A DNA stretch of 10,103 nt from JAVBQJ01 sp031549115 (GCA_031549115.1 JAVBQJ010000102.1:1-10103), one strand, 5' to 3'; shown: positions 1 to 6,663, counted from the stretch's first letter. The notes: a model not told the origin generated them from the letters alone. Numbers and translations: made by a program.

Positions 1-54
1 ACTGGTGCTTTGAGTATGGTGATTATGATAGTGGATGCGAGGCCGCATTACGCT

Positions 55-74
55 CGGTTTCGGCTTCGCCATCG
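55..74 (+). repeat. 20-bp inverted repeat, left copy
   Basis: CGGTTTCGGCTTCGCCATCG occurs here and, exactly inverted, at 1278-1297. The match stops abruptly at both ends. The unit contains a small GGC-TTC-GCC foldback. The two copies bracket the GntR-type gene. The right copy forms the loop of a terminator hairpin; the left copy lacks that stem. Confidence 0.75.
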
Positions 75-109
75 TCCCCTCCCAACCCGGATCGGCCGCT
101 CGGCTTCAC

Positions 110-137
110 GTTTTTGCCGCCAATTGGCGCCAAAAAC
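110..137. repeat. 28-bp near-perfect palindrome
   Basis: The outer arms GTTTTTG (110-116) and CAAAAAC (131-137) flank a perfect 12-bp core CGCCAATTGGCG (118-129). The only mismatch in the dyad is C117 against C130. The T-run comes before and the A-run after the GC core on both strands, which is the reverse of a terminator. It could act as an alternative RNA fold, a protein-binding dyad or a remnant of a dispersed repeat. The sequence alone does not say which. Confidence 0.6.
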
Positions 138-170
138 TCCACTCTGGAGCATGGCGCCGCAATTATTTTT
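122..170 (+). terminator. Terminator-like hairpin for rightward transcription
   Basis: The arms AATT-GGCGCC (122-131) and GGCGCC-GC-AATT (153-164) can pair with a 2-nt bulge. An inner helix CTCCA/TGGAG (137-141 with 145-149) stacks inside. The hairpin is followed by ATTTTT (165-170), so it looks like a rho-independent terminator read left to right, probably ending a gene outside the window. The minus strand has no T-run after the stem. Its left arm is shared with the palindrome at 110-137, so the two folds exclude each other. Confidence 0.45.
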
Positions 171-192
171 CCAATAATTTTACATTCAGGGG

Positions 193-220
193 TTGAATTT
201 TTCTTTTTTTTGCTTATGAT
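193..220 (+). promoter_or_regulatory. Predicted sigma70-like promoter of the GntR-type gene
   Basis: TTGAAT (193-198) and TATGAT (215-220) are separated by 16 nt in an AT-rich stretch, each close to the -35 and -10 consensus. Transcription would start near 227, leaving a leader of roughly 27 nt with a purine-rich GAGAAGAG (243-250) just upstream of the ATG at 254. The -10 overlaps the dyad at 214-238. Confidence 0.5.
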
Positions 221-238
221 ATTATTGTGATAACATAA
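214..238. promoter_or_regulatory. Candidate operator dyad over the promoter of the GntR-type gene
   Basis: A 25-bp imperfect palindrome centred on T226. Its half-sites read TTATGnTATnA and the mirror TnATAnCATAA, with 9 of 12 half-site positions symmetric. It covers the predicted -10 and start point, the usual place for repression. Autoregulation by the adjacent GntR-family protein is the simplest inference; no binding is shown by sequence. Confidence 0.4.
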
Positions 239-253
239 AGACGAGAAGAGTAT

Positions 254-1267
254 ATGCCGAAACAATTCAAATACAATCAGGCGCGGTTTGCCATTCTGGA
301 TCACATTGCCCGGAACGGGTTGAAGGCGGGCGATAAGCTGCCGCCGGAACGGGAGCTCTTGAGTGTCTCCAATTCGTCGATCGTGACGGTGCGCAGTGCC
401 TTGCGCGATCTGGCGGAACAGGGTATCATCGAAAAGTGCCAGGGGGTCGGTTCGTTTCTGCGGCAGGAAATCGCCTGCTCGGCGATGACCGGTTCGGTGC
501 TGCTGATGAATGCTCGGAATCACATTCCGACCGAGGGGTTGTCGGTGATGCAGAACTTCCTGCGGCAACGCGGATTGGAACTGATTTACATGGAAACCGA
601 GCGTGTGACCGACGAAGTGATCCGTGCGGCGTCGACGTGCCAGGGAATCATCCTTTATAACTGGGCTTCCCCCGATCAGTGTGAAGTGTTGCGGGCGTTG
701 CGGTTGCCGATGCTGTTGCTGGGGAATGTGCCGCCCGCGCCCGGGATTCCCCAGGTGGAACTGGATCCGGAGGGAGCGACCCGGGAACTGACCCGTTCGC
801 TGCCGGCGCGCGGTTTCCGGCGTATCGGCCTGGTGAACGGCGAAAACCACTGCCACATGGCCGAGGCGATCAAAACGGGCTTTCTGGCGGCGATGGGGGA
901 GGCGGGAATTGCGGTTGGCGCCGAAGACATGCTGGAGCGCGGGAGCGCCGATTTTTCGGAGGCGTTGGGGCGGATGCTGCGGCGGGATTACGATGCGCTG
1001 GTGGTGGAATACGGCAACTATCCGATTCTCTTGGCGGAAAACTGGTTCGACGGACGGCGCGGACAACCGCATCTGGGGATTGCGTCGTTGATGGCGGAGA
1101 TACGGGAGCAAAATGCGGAGCTCTACCGGGTGCGGCCGGGGATGACGCTTTCGGTGTTTCCGGAGTCGATCTTCCTGGTCGGAGCCAGATTGTTCGTGGA
1201 CCGGTTGCTGGCGGGCAAGGCCTTGGCATCGCCGGTCAAATTGAGCGCTGTATTGGAAACACAGTAA
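254..1267 (+). CDS. GntR-family transcriptional regulator with LacI-type effector domain
   Basis: This 337-residue protein starts with a GntR-type winged helix (about residues 6-70). Visible hallmarks are LPPERELL (29-36), TVRSALRDL in the recognition region (45-53) and the wing motif GVGSFL (64-69). From about residue 78 to the end it resembles the periplasmic-binding-protein-like effector domain of LacI/GalR regulators, including the ARGFRRIGLVNG stretch typical of the second lobe. Proteins of this architecture generally sense a sugar or related small molecule and control nearby catabolic genes. Here no sugar gene is adjacent: the next gene is a convergent efflux pump and anything to the left is outside the window, so target and ligand are unknown. 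The ATG at 254 fits a purine-rich GAGAAGAG at 243-250 and puts the winged helix at the very N-terminus, as expected. A dyad at 214-238 suggests autoregulation. Family call secure, ligand not. Confidence 0.88.
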   Translation: MPKQFKYNQARFAILDHIARNGLKAGDKLPPERELLSVSNSSIVTVRSALRDLAEQGIIEKCQGVGSFLRQEIACSAMTGSVLLMNARNHIPTEGLSVMQNFLRQRGLELIYMETERVTDEVIRAASTCQGIILYNWASPDQCEVLRALRLPMLLLGNVPPAPGIPQVELDPEGATRELTRSLPARGFRRIGLVNGENHCHMAEAIKTGFLAAMGEAGIAVGAEDMLERGSADFSEALGRMLRRDYDALVVEYGNYPILLAENWFDGRRGQPHLGIASLMAEIREQNAELYRVRPGMTLSVFPESIFLVGARLFVDRLLAGKALASPVKLSAVLETQ

Positions 1268-1314
1268 GAAATAGAGCCGATGGCGAAGCCGAAACCGGCT
1301 CGGAGCTTATTTCT
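1267..1314. terminator. Shared hairpin terminator between convergent genes
   Basis: The GC arms GAGCCG (1274-1279) and CGGCTC (1296-1301) are flanked by AGAAATA (1267-1273) and TATTTCT (1308-1314), which also pair, with a 6-nt bulge on one side. Read on the minus strand, the GC stem is followed by TATTTCTT, so it fits best as the terminator of the RND operon, whose pump gene stops five bases away at 1319. It may also end the plus-strand regulator gene. The loop region holds one copy of the 20-bp repeat found at 55-74. Confidence 0.6.
1278..1297 (-). repeat. 20-bp inverted repeat, right copy
   Basis: Exact reverse complement of 55-74. On the minus strand it spans the loop and part of the stem of the hairpin just downstream of the RND pump gene. 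It may belong to a dispersed terminator-associated repeat family, which one window cannot establish. Confidence 0.75.
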
Positions 1315-1318
1315 GCAG

Positions 1319-4300
1319 CTATCTGTGGAGGGGCGATGTTTTCTTGAACTTGCCTTTGATCCACTCCCGGAGACGCTGGCACACGGCATAGAGCGCCGGT
1401 GTGAAGATGATTCCAACCAGTGTCGCCAGCAGCATGCCTGAGAAAGTGGTAATGCCGATGGCCTGGCGGCTGCCCGATCCGGCGCCGGTGGCGATTACCA
1501 GCGGAAACACGCCGAAAAGGAAGCTCCACGCCGTCATCAGCACCGCCCGGTAACGCAGATTGGCCCCGTTCATCGCGGCTTCGGTGACCGATTTGCCCGC
1601 TTCGCGCTCCTGCTTGGAAAACTCCACCATCAGAATCGCGTTTTTGGCGGTGAGGCCGATCAGCATCACCATGCCGAGCTGCGCGTAGATGCTCAGCGGC
1701 TCGCCGGCGATCCATAGCCCCAGCAGCGCGCCGAGGAGCGCGAAGCCGACCGACAGCATCACCGGCACCGGAATCGTCCAGCTCTCATATTGCGCCACTA
1801 AAAACAGATAGGCGAACAGCAGCGCCAACGCCATCAACGGAATAAGCTGCCCCTCGTTTTCGCGCTCCTGATAGCTCAAGTCGGTCCATTCGATGTGATA
1901 ATCGGCGGGTAGTTCCGTCTGTTCGATCCGGTCCAGCAGCCGTTGCGAGGTCACGCCCGGACGGCTCTGGGCGGTGAAGCTCGCGGAGGCCATCTTGTTG
2001 AACCGGGTGATCTGGCTGGGACCGGTCATGTAGCGCAGTTTGCCGAGCGAACTCAAAGGAACCATGCCGCCTTCGGCATTCCGCACTTGTATCTCCTGGA
2101 CGTCTTCAAGGGTGGCGCGGTAGTCGCTGTCGGATTGCATTTTAACTTTGAAATTGCGTCCCGCCAGGGTGAAATCGTTGATATGGAACGAAGCGAGTTT
2201 GCTTTGCAGCGTCGCGTAGATCGAGCTGGTGCCGACGCCGAGCAGCTCCGCTTTTTGGCGGTCGATATCCAGATAGAGCTGCGGAGTGTCGGCGTTGTAC
2301 GTCGTGGCGGCATAAAGCGTCTCCGGGTGCGCGTACAATGCCGCCTCGAACTGTTTCGCGGCTGCCGACAGCGCGCCGGGATCGACAGCGCCGATGCTGC
2401 AGAGTTGGAATGAGGCGCCGCCGGTCATTCCCAGCCCGGAAATGGCGGGCGGGGCGAAAAACACCATTTTGGCGTCGGCGACACTTTCGCCGATCTCCAG
2501 GAGCCGCGCGATGATGGCGTCCTGGGAGAATTCCGGGTCGGTGCGTTCGTCCCATTTGTCCAGCGTGATAATGCCCATCGCGACATTTTCCTTGCCCCCG
2601 GACATCATGCTCCAGCCGGATACCATCAGTTGGCTGCGGACGCCTTCGACGGATTGGATTTTTTCCAGAAATTCGTCGACCGCGGCATTGGTGCGTGCCA
2701 GCGACGCGCCCGCCGGAAGTTCGACGTCGCAAAAGACTTGCCCTTTGTCCTCCGGCGGCAGAAAGGTATTTTCCGTGCGGTCGAACAGAAACGCGGTCGC
2801 GCCGAGGACGCCGGCGAAAAACAGCAGCGTCAGGAATGCCCGGCGGACCAGCAGTTTGACCGAATGCGAATAAATTTTCCGGCTGCCGTTCAATACCGCG
2901 TTGAATGGTCGGAAGACCACAGGAACCTTCCCGTCCGGCTTGCGGAGCAGGATGGAACACAGCGCCGGGCTGAGCGTCAGCGCCACCACTGTGGAAAGGC
3001 ACAGCGAGATGCACATGGAGACCGCGAACTGCGTATAGATGGTTCCGACCATGCCGCCGTAAAAGGCCAGCGGCGCGTAGCAGGCGATCGTGACCAGCGT
3101 GGTGGCGATGATCGCGCCGGTGATCTGGCCCATGCCTTTTATGGCGGCAGCTTTGGGGGAGAGGCCTTCGCGTTCCATCAGCGCCTGGCAGTTTTCGACC
3201 ACCACGATGGCATCGTCGCAGAGCGACCCCACCACCAGGATCAGGCCGAACATGGTCAAAATGTTGATGCTGTAACCGAGCGCCAGCAGGAAGGGAAAGG
3301 TGCCGATCAGCGCGATCGGAATCGCGATCGACGGAATCAGCGTCGCCCGCCAGTCCTGCAGAAATACCCAGGTGATCAGCACCACCAGCAGCAACGCGGA
3401 AATCAACGTGATCGTGATTTCCCGAAGCGATACCTTGATGTATTCGGTCGGATCGAAGGCGAGTTGGTAGCTGACGCCCTCCGGCAGGCGCTGCACCCAC
3501 TCCGCGACCACCTGCTTGGCCCCCTCGACCGTGATCAACGCGTTGGCCTCCGGCGCCCGGTAGATGCCGAGCGCGACGGTGTCCTGCCCATTGTAAATAC
3601 TGCGCCCGGCATAGGAATCCGCCCCGATCTCCACCCGGGCGATATCCCGCAGCAGCACGGCGCTTCCGTCGGGGTGGCGGCGCAGGACGATATCGCCGAA
3701 CTCCTCCGCCGTCTGCAACCGGCCCTGGACATTGAGTTTGTAGTTGAGTTGATCGTTGCTGCTTTCCGTGCCGATGGCTCCGGCGGCGGCCTGAATGTTC
3801 TGGGAGCCGACCGCGTCGGCGATATCCTGTGTGGTAATGCCGAGTCCGGACATCCGCAGGGGGTCGAGCCAGAGGCGCATCGAATACTCCTGTATTGCGA
3901 GGACATCGGCGGACGATACGCCGTTCACCCGGCAGACCGCGTCCTTGATGTTGGTATTGACGGCATTGTTGAGCTCCATCAGGCTCATGGTGCGGCCGTC
4001 GGTCATAAAAGTGAAGACCGCGAGCATATCGTCGCCGCGTTTGTAGATGCCGATGCCGTTCCGGATTACCTCGCTCGGCAATTGCGGTTCGGCGCGTTTG
4101 ATCGCATTCTGCAGATTGACCATGGCGATATCCGTATCGGTGCCGCTGCGGAATGTGACTGTACAGGTGTAGGTGCCGGAGTTGTCGCTGTTCGAGGAGA
4201 AGTACAGCAGATCCTCCACGCCGTTGATCTCATCCTCCAGCGGCATCGCCACCGTCTGGGCGACCACCGCGGCGCTCGCGCCCTCATAAACGGCGAATAC

Positions 4301-4435
4301 ATACAGCGTCGGCGGTGCGATCTCCGGATATTCCGCCACCGGCAGCCGGGTCAGGCTGATCACTCCGGCGATGACCATGATCAGACTGATTACTATGGCA
4401 AAACGCGGACGTTCGATGAAAATTCTTGAAAACAT
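1319..4435 (-). CDS. RND (HAE1/AcrB-like) multidrug efflux inner-membrane transporter
   Basis: This 1038-residue protein, close to the usual size of about 1,030-1,050, is the proton-driven pump of a tripartite exporter that moves hydrophobic or amphiphilic compounds out of the cell. It opens with the typical MFSRIFIERPRFA and a first membrane helix (about 12-31). A large periplasmic loop, helices 2-6, a second large loop and helices 8-12 follow. The proton-relay residues are present: Asp407 and Asp408 in GSLCDDAIVVVEN, Lys931 in GLTAKNAILMVEF and Arg963 in YRAVLMT. So it should be active. Cys406 replaces the commoner Val before the Asp pair. I chose the ATG at 4435, not 24 codons upstream, because AGGAG lies 10 nt before it, the protein then matches the family N-terminus, and the upstream start would overlap the adaptor gene. 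It follows the adaptor by 16 bp in one operon. No outer-membrane channel gene is in the window. Substrates cannot be read from sequence; the gene symbol is left blank for that reason. Confidence 0.95.
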   Translation of the reverse strand: MFSRIFIERPRFAIVISLIMVIAGVISLTRLPVAEYPEIAPPTLYVFAVYEGASAAVVAQTVAMPLEDEINGVEDLLYFSSNSDNSGTYTCTVTFRSGTDTDIAMVNLQNAIKRAEPQLPSEVIRNGIGIYKRGDDMLAVFTFMTDGRTMSLMELNNAVNTNIKDAVCRVNGVSSADVLAIQEYSMRLWLDPLRMSGLGITTQDIADAVGSQNIQAAAGAIGTESSNDQLNYKLNVQGRLQTAEEFGDIVLRRHPDGSAVLLRDIARVEIGADSYAGRSIYNGQDTVALGIYRAPEANALITVEGAKQVVAEWVQRLPEGVSYQLAFDPTEYIKVSLREITITLISALLLVVLITWVFLQDWRATLIPSIAIPIALIGTFPFLLALGYSINILTMFGLILVVGSLCDDAIVVVENCQALMEREGLSPKAAAIKGMGQITGAIIATTLVTIACYAPLAFYGGMVGTIYTQFAVSMCISLCLSTVVALTLSPALCSILLRKPDGKVPVVFRPFNAVLNGSRKIYSHSVKLLVRRAFLTLLFFAGVLGATAFLFDRTENTFLPPEDKGQVFCDVELPAGASLARTNAAVDEFLEKIQSVEGVRSQLMVSGWSMMSGGKENVAMGIITLDKWDERTDPEFSQDAIIARLLEIGESVADAKMVFFAPPAISGLGMTGGASFQLCSIGAVDPGALSAAAKQFEAALYAHPETLYAATTYNADTPQLYLDIDRQKAELLGVGTSSIYATLQSKLASFHINDFTLAGRNFKVKMQSDSDYRATLEDVQEIQVRNAEGGMVPLSSLGKLRYMTGPSQITRFNKMASASFTAQSRPGVTSQRLLDRIEQTELPADYHIEWTDLSYQERENEGQLIPLMALALLFAYLFLVAQYESWTIPVPVMLSVGFALLGALLGLWIAGEPLSIYAQLGMVMLIGLTAKNAILMVEFSKQEREAGKSVTEAAMNGANLRYRAVLMTAWSFLFGVFPLVIATGAGSGSRQAIGITTFSGMLLATLVGIIFTPALYAVCQRLREWIKGKFKKTSPLHR

Positions 4436-4451
4436 GGCCGTCGCTCTCCTT

Positions 4452-5531
4452 TCAACCGCGCGGATCCACCAGTGTGCCCGGCATGACCTTGTGCGTTCCC
4501 TTGACAATGACCTTTTCGCCGGCCGCGAGGCCGCCCGAGATCGTCTGGAGCTCCTTCGTCACATAACCGGTTTCGACGTAGCGCTTTTCCGCCTTGTTGC
4601 CGGAGTCGACCACGAACACGTAGGTGCCGTCGGCATCATGCATCACGGCAGCGGGGGCGACGGCCGGTTGGGGGGCGCCGCCCTCCCGCGACAGGATCAC
4701 GCCGACCGTGCCGCCGCTCATCAGCTTCGAGTCCTTATTCTCGAACCGGGCATAGATTTGAACCGTGTCGGTCCCGGGGTTGATTTCGTTGTTCAACAGC
4801 TCGACCGTCCCGGTTTCGGGGTAGATGGTTCCATCCGCCAGGCGGATGCGCACGGTGCTGTTCGCCTTCAGCGCATCGAACGAACCGAACAGCGAGAGAT
4901 AATCGGCGGCGCTGATCGAAAAGCGCACCCGGATCGGCTGGGTCTGGACGACGGTTACCAGCGTTCCGGCTTCCGGCGTCACATAGTTGCCCGCCGTGAA
5001 GTTGGTCACTCCGGCCACGCCGTCGACCGGAGCGGTGATGACGGTGCGCGACAGATTGTCCTGCGCCGTGATCAGTTCGGCCTCCGCCGCAAGCAATGCC
5101 GCCCGGGCCGCGTCGAATATGGATTTCGCGTTTTCCATGGCGTCGAGACTGGCGGCATGCTTCTGGTGAAGCAGTTTATTCCGGTCGTAGTTGTTTTGCG
5201 CATACGAAAGCCGCGCCTGGCATTCGGCGACTTTGGCCTCGGCGCTTTTTGCCGCCGCTTCGTACTGGATCGGGTCGAGCCGGTAAAGCACCTGCCCCTC
5301 GCGTACCGTCTCGCCGTCCCGGAAGCCGATTTCCCGGATTTCGCCGGAGACCCGCGCCACCAGGCGGACCACCGAGCGCGAAACGATCTGTCCGGTGCAC
5401 TTCCGGCTCTCCCGGTTGTTTTCCAGTGCCACGACGGCGACGCCGACAACCGGAGGTTTCTGCACGAATTCTTCGCCCCGAAGAACGATTCCGGTCAGGA
5501 TGGCGGCCATCAGGAAAACGGTTTTTTTCAT
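4452..5531 (-). CDS. RND efflux periplasmic adaptor (membrane fusion protein)
   Basis: This 359-residue AcrA/MexA-type adaptor links the inner-membrane pump to an outer-membrane channel. Visible in order: a hydrophobic N-terminal segment (about 4-17), first lipoyl half (about 58-88, ARVSGEI and GETVREGQVLYRLD), alpha-helical hairpin (about 90-162, Ala/Glu-rich), second lipoyl half with ITAPVDGVAG (165-174), beta-barrel (about 200-280) and membrane-proximal domain (about 288-359). Unlike AcrA it lacks a lipobox cysteine, so it is probably anchored by an uncleaved helix or is a secreted periplasmic protein. A start at 5576 is possible but has no ribosome binding site and adds a 15-residue polar leader before the signal-like segment; the ATG at 5531 follows GGGGA and gives a typical MKK start. 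It is first in the operon, 16 bp before the pump gene, and diverges from the MarR-type gene, its probable regulator. Confidence 0.93.
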   Translation of the reverse strand: MKKTVFLMAAILTGIVLRGEEFVQKPPVVGVAVVALENNRESRKCTGQIVSRSVVRLVARVSGEIREIGFRDGETVREGQVLYRLDPIQYEAAAKSAEAKVAECQARLSYAQNNYDRNKLLHQKHAASLDAMENAKSIFDAARAALLAAEAELITAQDNLSRTVITAPVDGVAGVTNFTAGNYVTPEAGTLVTVVQTQPIRVRFSISAADYLSLFGSFDALKANSTVRIRLADGTIYPETGTVELLNNEINPGTDTVQIYARFENKDSKLMSGGTVGVILSREGGAPQPAVAPAAVMHDADGTYVFVVDSGNKAEKRYVETGYVTKELQTISGGLAAGEKVIVKGTHKVMPGTLVDPRG

Positions 5532-5572
5532 CTTGATTTTCCCCGGGGTGTTTTTTTGATATATTTGTAATT

Positions 5573-5606
5573 GCATTTATTGTTAATGCCATTAGTAATG
5601 TATTGC
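5573..5606. promoter_or_regulatory. Candidate MarR operator cluster at the RND promoter
   Basis: Three overlapping symmetric or repeated elements lie just downstream of the predicted RND -10: GCATT/AATGC half-sites at 5573-5577 and 5585-5589, a perfect CATTA-G-TAATG palindrome at 5590-5600, and the 9-mer ATGTATTGC (5598-5606), the reverse complement of GCAATACAT. MarR-family dimers bind short AT-rich palindromes near promoters of efflux genes. This placement agrees with repression by the divergent MarR-type protein, but which element is bound is inference. Confidence 0.45.
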
Positions 5607-5609
5607 GTT

Positions 5610-5637
5610 ATTATTCCAGTTCAAGCGGGCACAGCAA
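5610..5637 (-). promoter_or_regulatory. Predicted promoter of the RND operon
   Basis: On the minus strand TTGCTG (5637-5632) and AATAAT (5615-5610) are spaced by 16 nt. The motif GCAATACAT begins 3 nt further downstream (5606-5598), so a repressor bound there would block initiation. A shifted alternative, TTGAAC with TACATT, uses the same stretch. The leader to the ATG at 5531 would be about 70 nt. Confidence 0.4.
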
Positions 5638-5669
5638 AAAAAAGTAAAATTATCCGCAAGGCGGCGCGG

Positions 5670-5697
5670 TTGCAAAAAATGCCGGGAACGGTATAGT
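5670..5697 (+). promoter_or_regulatory. Predicted promoter of the MarR-type gene
   Basis: TTGCAA (5670-5675) and TATAGT (5692-5697) are spaced by 16 nt. Transcription would start near 5704, inside the candidate operator, giving a leader of about 32 nt before the ATG at 5736. Confidence 0.5.
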
Positions 5698-5708
5698 ATG
5701 CAATACAT
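5696..5708 (+). promoter_or_regulatory. Candidate MarR operator at its own promoter
   Basis: GTAT-GCA-ATAC (5696-5706) is a short dyad overlapping the last bases of the -10. The 9-mer GCAATACAT (5700-5708) begins 2 nt after the -10, mirroring its position at the opposing RND promoter (5606-5598 on the minus strand). This suggests that one protein controls both promoters. Confidence 0.45.
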
Positions 5709-5735
5709 CATATTCGGCAATAAATGAGGTTGTGA

Positions 5736-6212
5736 ATGGCGAAGCCGGGGAAGAATAAAAACATGTGGGCGAGCCTGTTCCGGGCATCCGAAGAGCTGCA
5801 GATACTCCAGGAGGAGAAGACCGAAGACTGCACGATGCTGCATGCGACTTTCGCGCAGATACGCATTTTGACTTACATCCGTTTCAGCCCCGGCGAATCG
5901 ATGAAGATCAAAGAGATCGCGGATGAATTGCACATCACCTCCGCGGCCGCTTCGCAGATTGTGGAACGCATGGTTCAGCGCGGCATGGTGGAGCGGAAAT
6001 CGGCGCCGGGAGACCGGCGCTCGGTCTGCGTCACTTTGTCGCCGGAGGGGCATGCGTGCTGGGAGCAGTACGACGCCATTTCCGAAGCCGTGATGCGGCA
6101 GTTGCTGCATGCGGTTCCGAACGGGAAGCTGGCAGTTTTTCAGGAGGTCCTCGATACGCTGCTCGCCGCCGTCGGCGAAGAGCGAAAACGCCTGAATGCC
6201 GAAAGGAGCTGA
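5736..6212 (+). CDS. MarR-family transcriptional regulator
   Basis: This 158-residue protein, about the family norm of 140-160, has a central winged helix: MKIKEIADELHITSAAASQIVERMVQ includes the helix-turn-helix (about 56-81), followed by the wing with the conserved DRR (93-95) and VTLSPEG. The N- and C-terminal helices should form the dimer interface. MarR proteins are usually repressors released by small aromatic or oxidising ligands, often guarding multidrug efflux genes. It is divergent from the RND operon, and the shared 9-mer after both -10 boxes supports control of the operon and of itself. The ATG at 5736 has GAGG (5726-5729) 6 nt upstream. The stop is 9 bp from the stop of the convergent SMR gene, so transcripts from the two may overlap. 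Cys32 and Cys98 could in principle sense oxidants; that is speculation. The ligand is unknown. Confidence 0.9.
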   Translation: MAKPGKNKNMWASLFRASEELQILQEEKTEDCTMLHATFAQIRILTYIRFSPGESMKIKEIADELHITSAAASQIVERMVQRGMVERKSAPGDRRSVCVTLSPEGHACWEQYDAISEAVMRQLLHAVPNGKLAVFQEVLDTLLAAVGEERKRLNAERS

Positions 6213-6221
6213 CCGGTTCCG

Positions 6222-6545
6222 TCAGGCCGTATGGGTCAGCAGCTTCAAACCGACGATGCCGCCGAGAATCAGCGCCAGACACACAAGGCGCCCGGCGGTC
6301 ACGGCGTCGCCGAACAGGATGATCCCGGCAATTACCGTGCCGACCGCGCCGACGCCGGTCCAGACCGCGTACGCGGTCCCGAGCGGCAGCGTTTTCAGCG
6401 AAAACGCCAGCAGCACCACGCTCAACACCATCGTCACGAGGGTAAACACCGTCGGCCACAGCCGGGTAAAGCCATCCGAATATTTCAATCCCACTGCCCA
6501 GCAGATTTCAAACAGTCCGGCCAACAGCAGCCATAACCAACTCAT
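6222..6545 (-). CDS. gdx: SMR-family exporter, Gdx/SugE subtype (probable guanidinium exporter)
   Basis: This 107-residue protein has four membrane helices, the standard SMR size. The central proton- and substrate-binding Glu13 is present in LAGLFEICWAVGLKYSDGF (8-26), and the conserved GTAYAVWTGVGAVG segment (56-69) holds Tyr59 and Trp62. The WAVGLK N-terminal motif and the overall match to E. coli SugE place it in the Gdx subtype, whose known members export guanidinium in exchange for protons as dual-topology dimers, rather than in the EmrE/Qac drug-exporting subtype. Many relatives sit behind guanidine riboswitches; none is recognisable upstream here. The ATG at 6545 is preceded by AAGGATCGGGAGAG. 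The gene is single, converging on the MarR-type gene and divergent from glmS. Subtype call by eye from sequence similarity; the substrate is inferred from the subtype. Confidence 0.85.
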   Translation of the reverse strand: MSWLWLLLAGLFEICWAVGLKYSDGFTRLWPTVFTLVTMVLSVVLLAFSLKTLPLGTAYAVWTGVGAVGTVIAGIILFGDAVTAGRLVCLALILGGIVGLKLLTHTA

Positions 6546-6663
6546 CTCTCCCGATCCTTCATCTTGATTTTTTTACGATCCGTTTACTATACTCCAGTTG
6601 GGCCGATTTACTCGTTTAATTGCATAAAAATCTATTATTTTTGTAAAAAAATCCATTTAGTGA

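Larger units (their letters stand above)
1..253. other. Intergenic leader upstream of the GntR-type gene; no supported gene
   Basis: No gene is convincing here. Plus frame 1 is open from the window edge to a TAA at 175-177 and frame 3 to a TGA at 228-230, while frame 2 stops at 11-13. Any of these could be the tail of a gene lying to the left, but none gives a recognisable protein, and GC-rich sequence is open in many frames by chance. What can be seen: a 20-bp sequence at 55-74 repeated inverted at 1278-1297, a near-perfect palindrome at 110-137, a terminator-like hairpin at 122-170, and the promoter/operator region at 193-238. Confidence 0.6.

Noticed and set aside
1..177. C-terminal end of a protein in plus frame 1 (open to TAA at 175)
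   Set aside because: The translation is Arg/Pro-rich with no recognisable motif and runs through the palindrome and terminator hairpin. Read-through of noncoding GC-rich sequence is as likely.
23..1111. A 362-codon minus-strand open frame covering the leader and most of the GntR-type gene
   Set aside because: His/Arg/Gln-rich shadow of the regulator gene that also runs through a promoter and hairpins; no family likeness.
2630..4429. A 599-codon open frame antisense to the RND pump gene
   Set aside because: It mirrors the codon pattern of the pump on the other strand, has no recognisable domain, and is typical of GC-rich genes with few stops. The same holds for the 452-codon frame at 2142-3500 and the 399-codon frame at 4371-5570.
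5736..5747. ATGGCGAAGCCG at the MarR start also occurs inside the 20-bp repeat (reverse complement of 60-71; 1280-1291)
   Set aside because: Only 12 bases and in a coding start with common codons, so chance is an adequate explanation.
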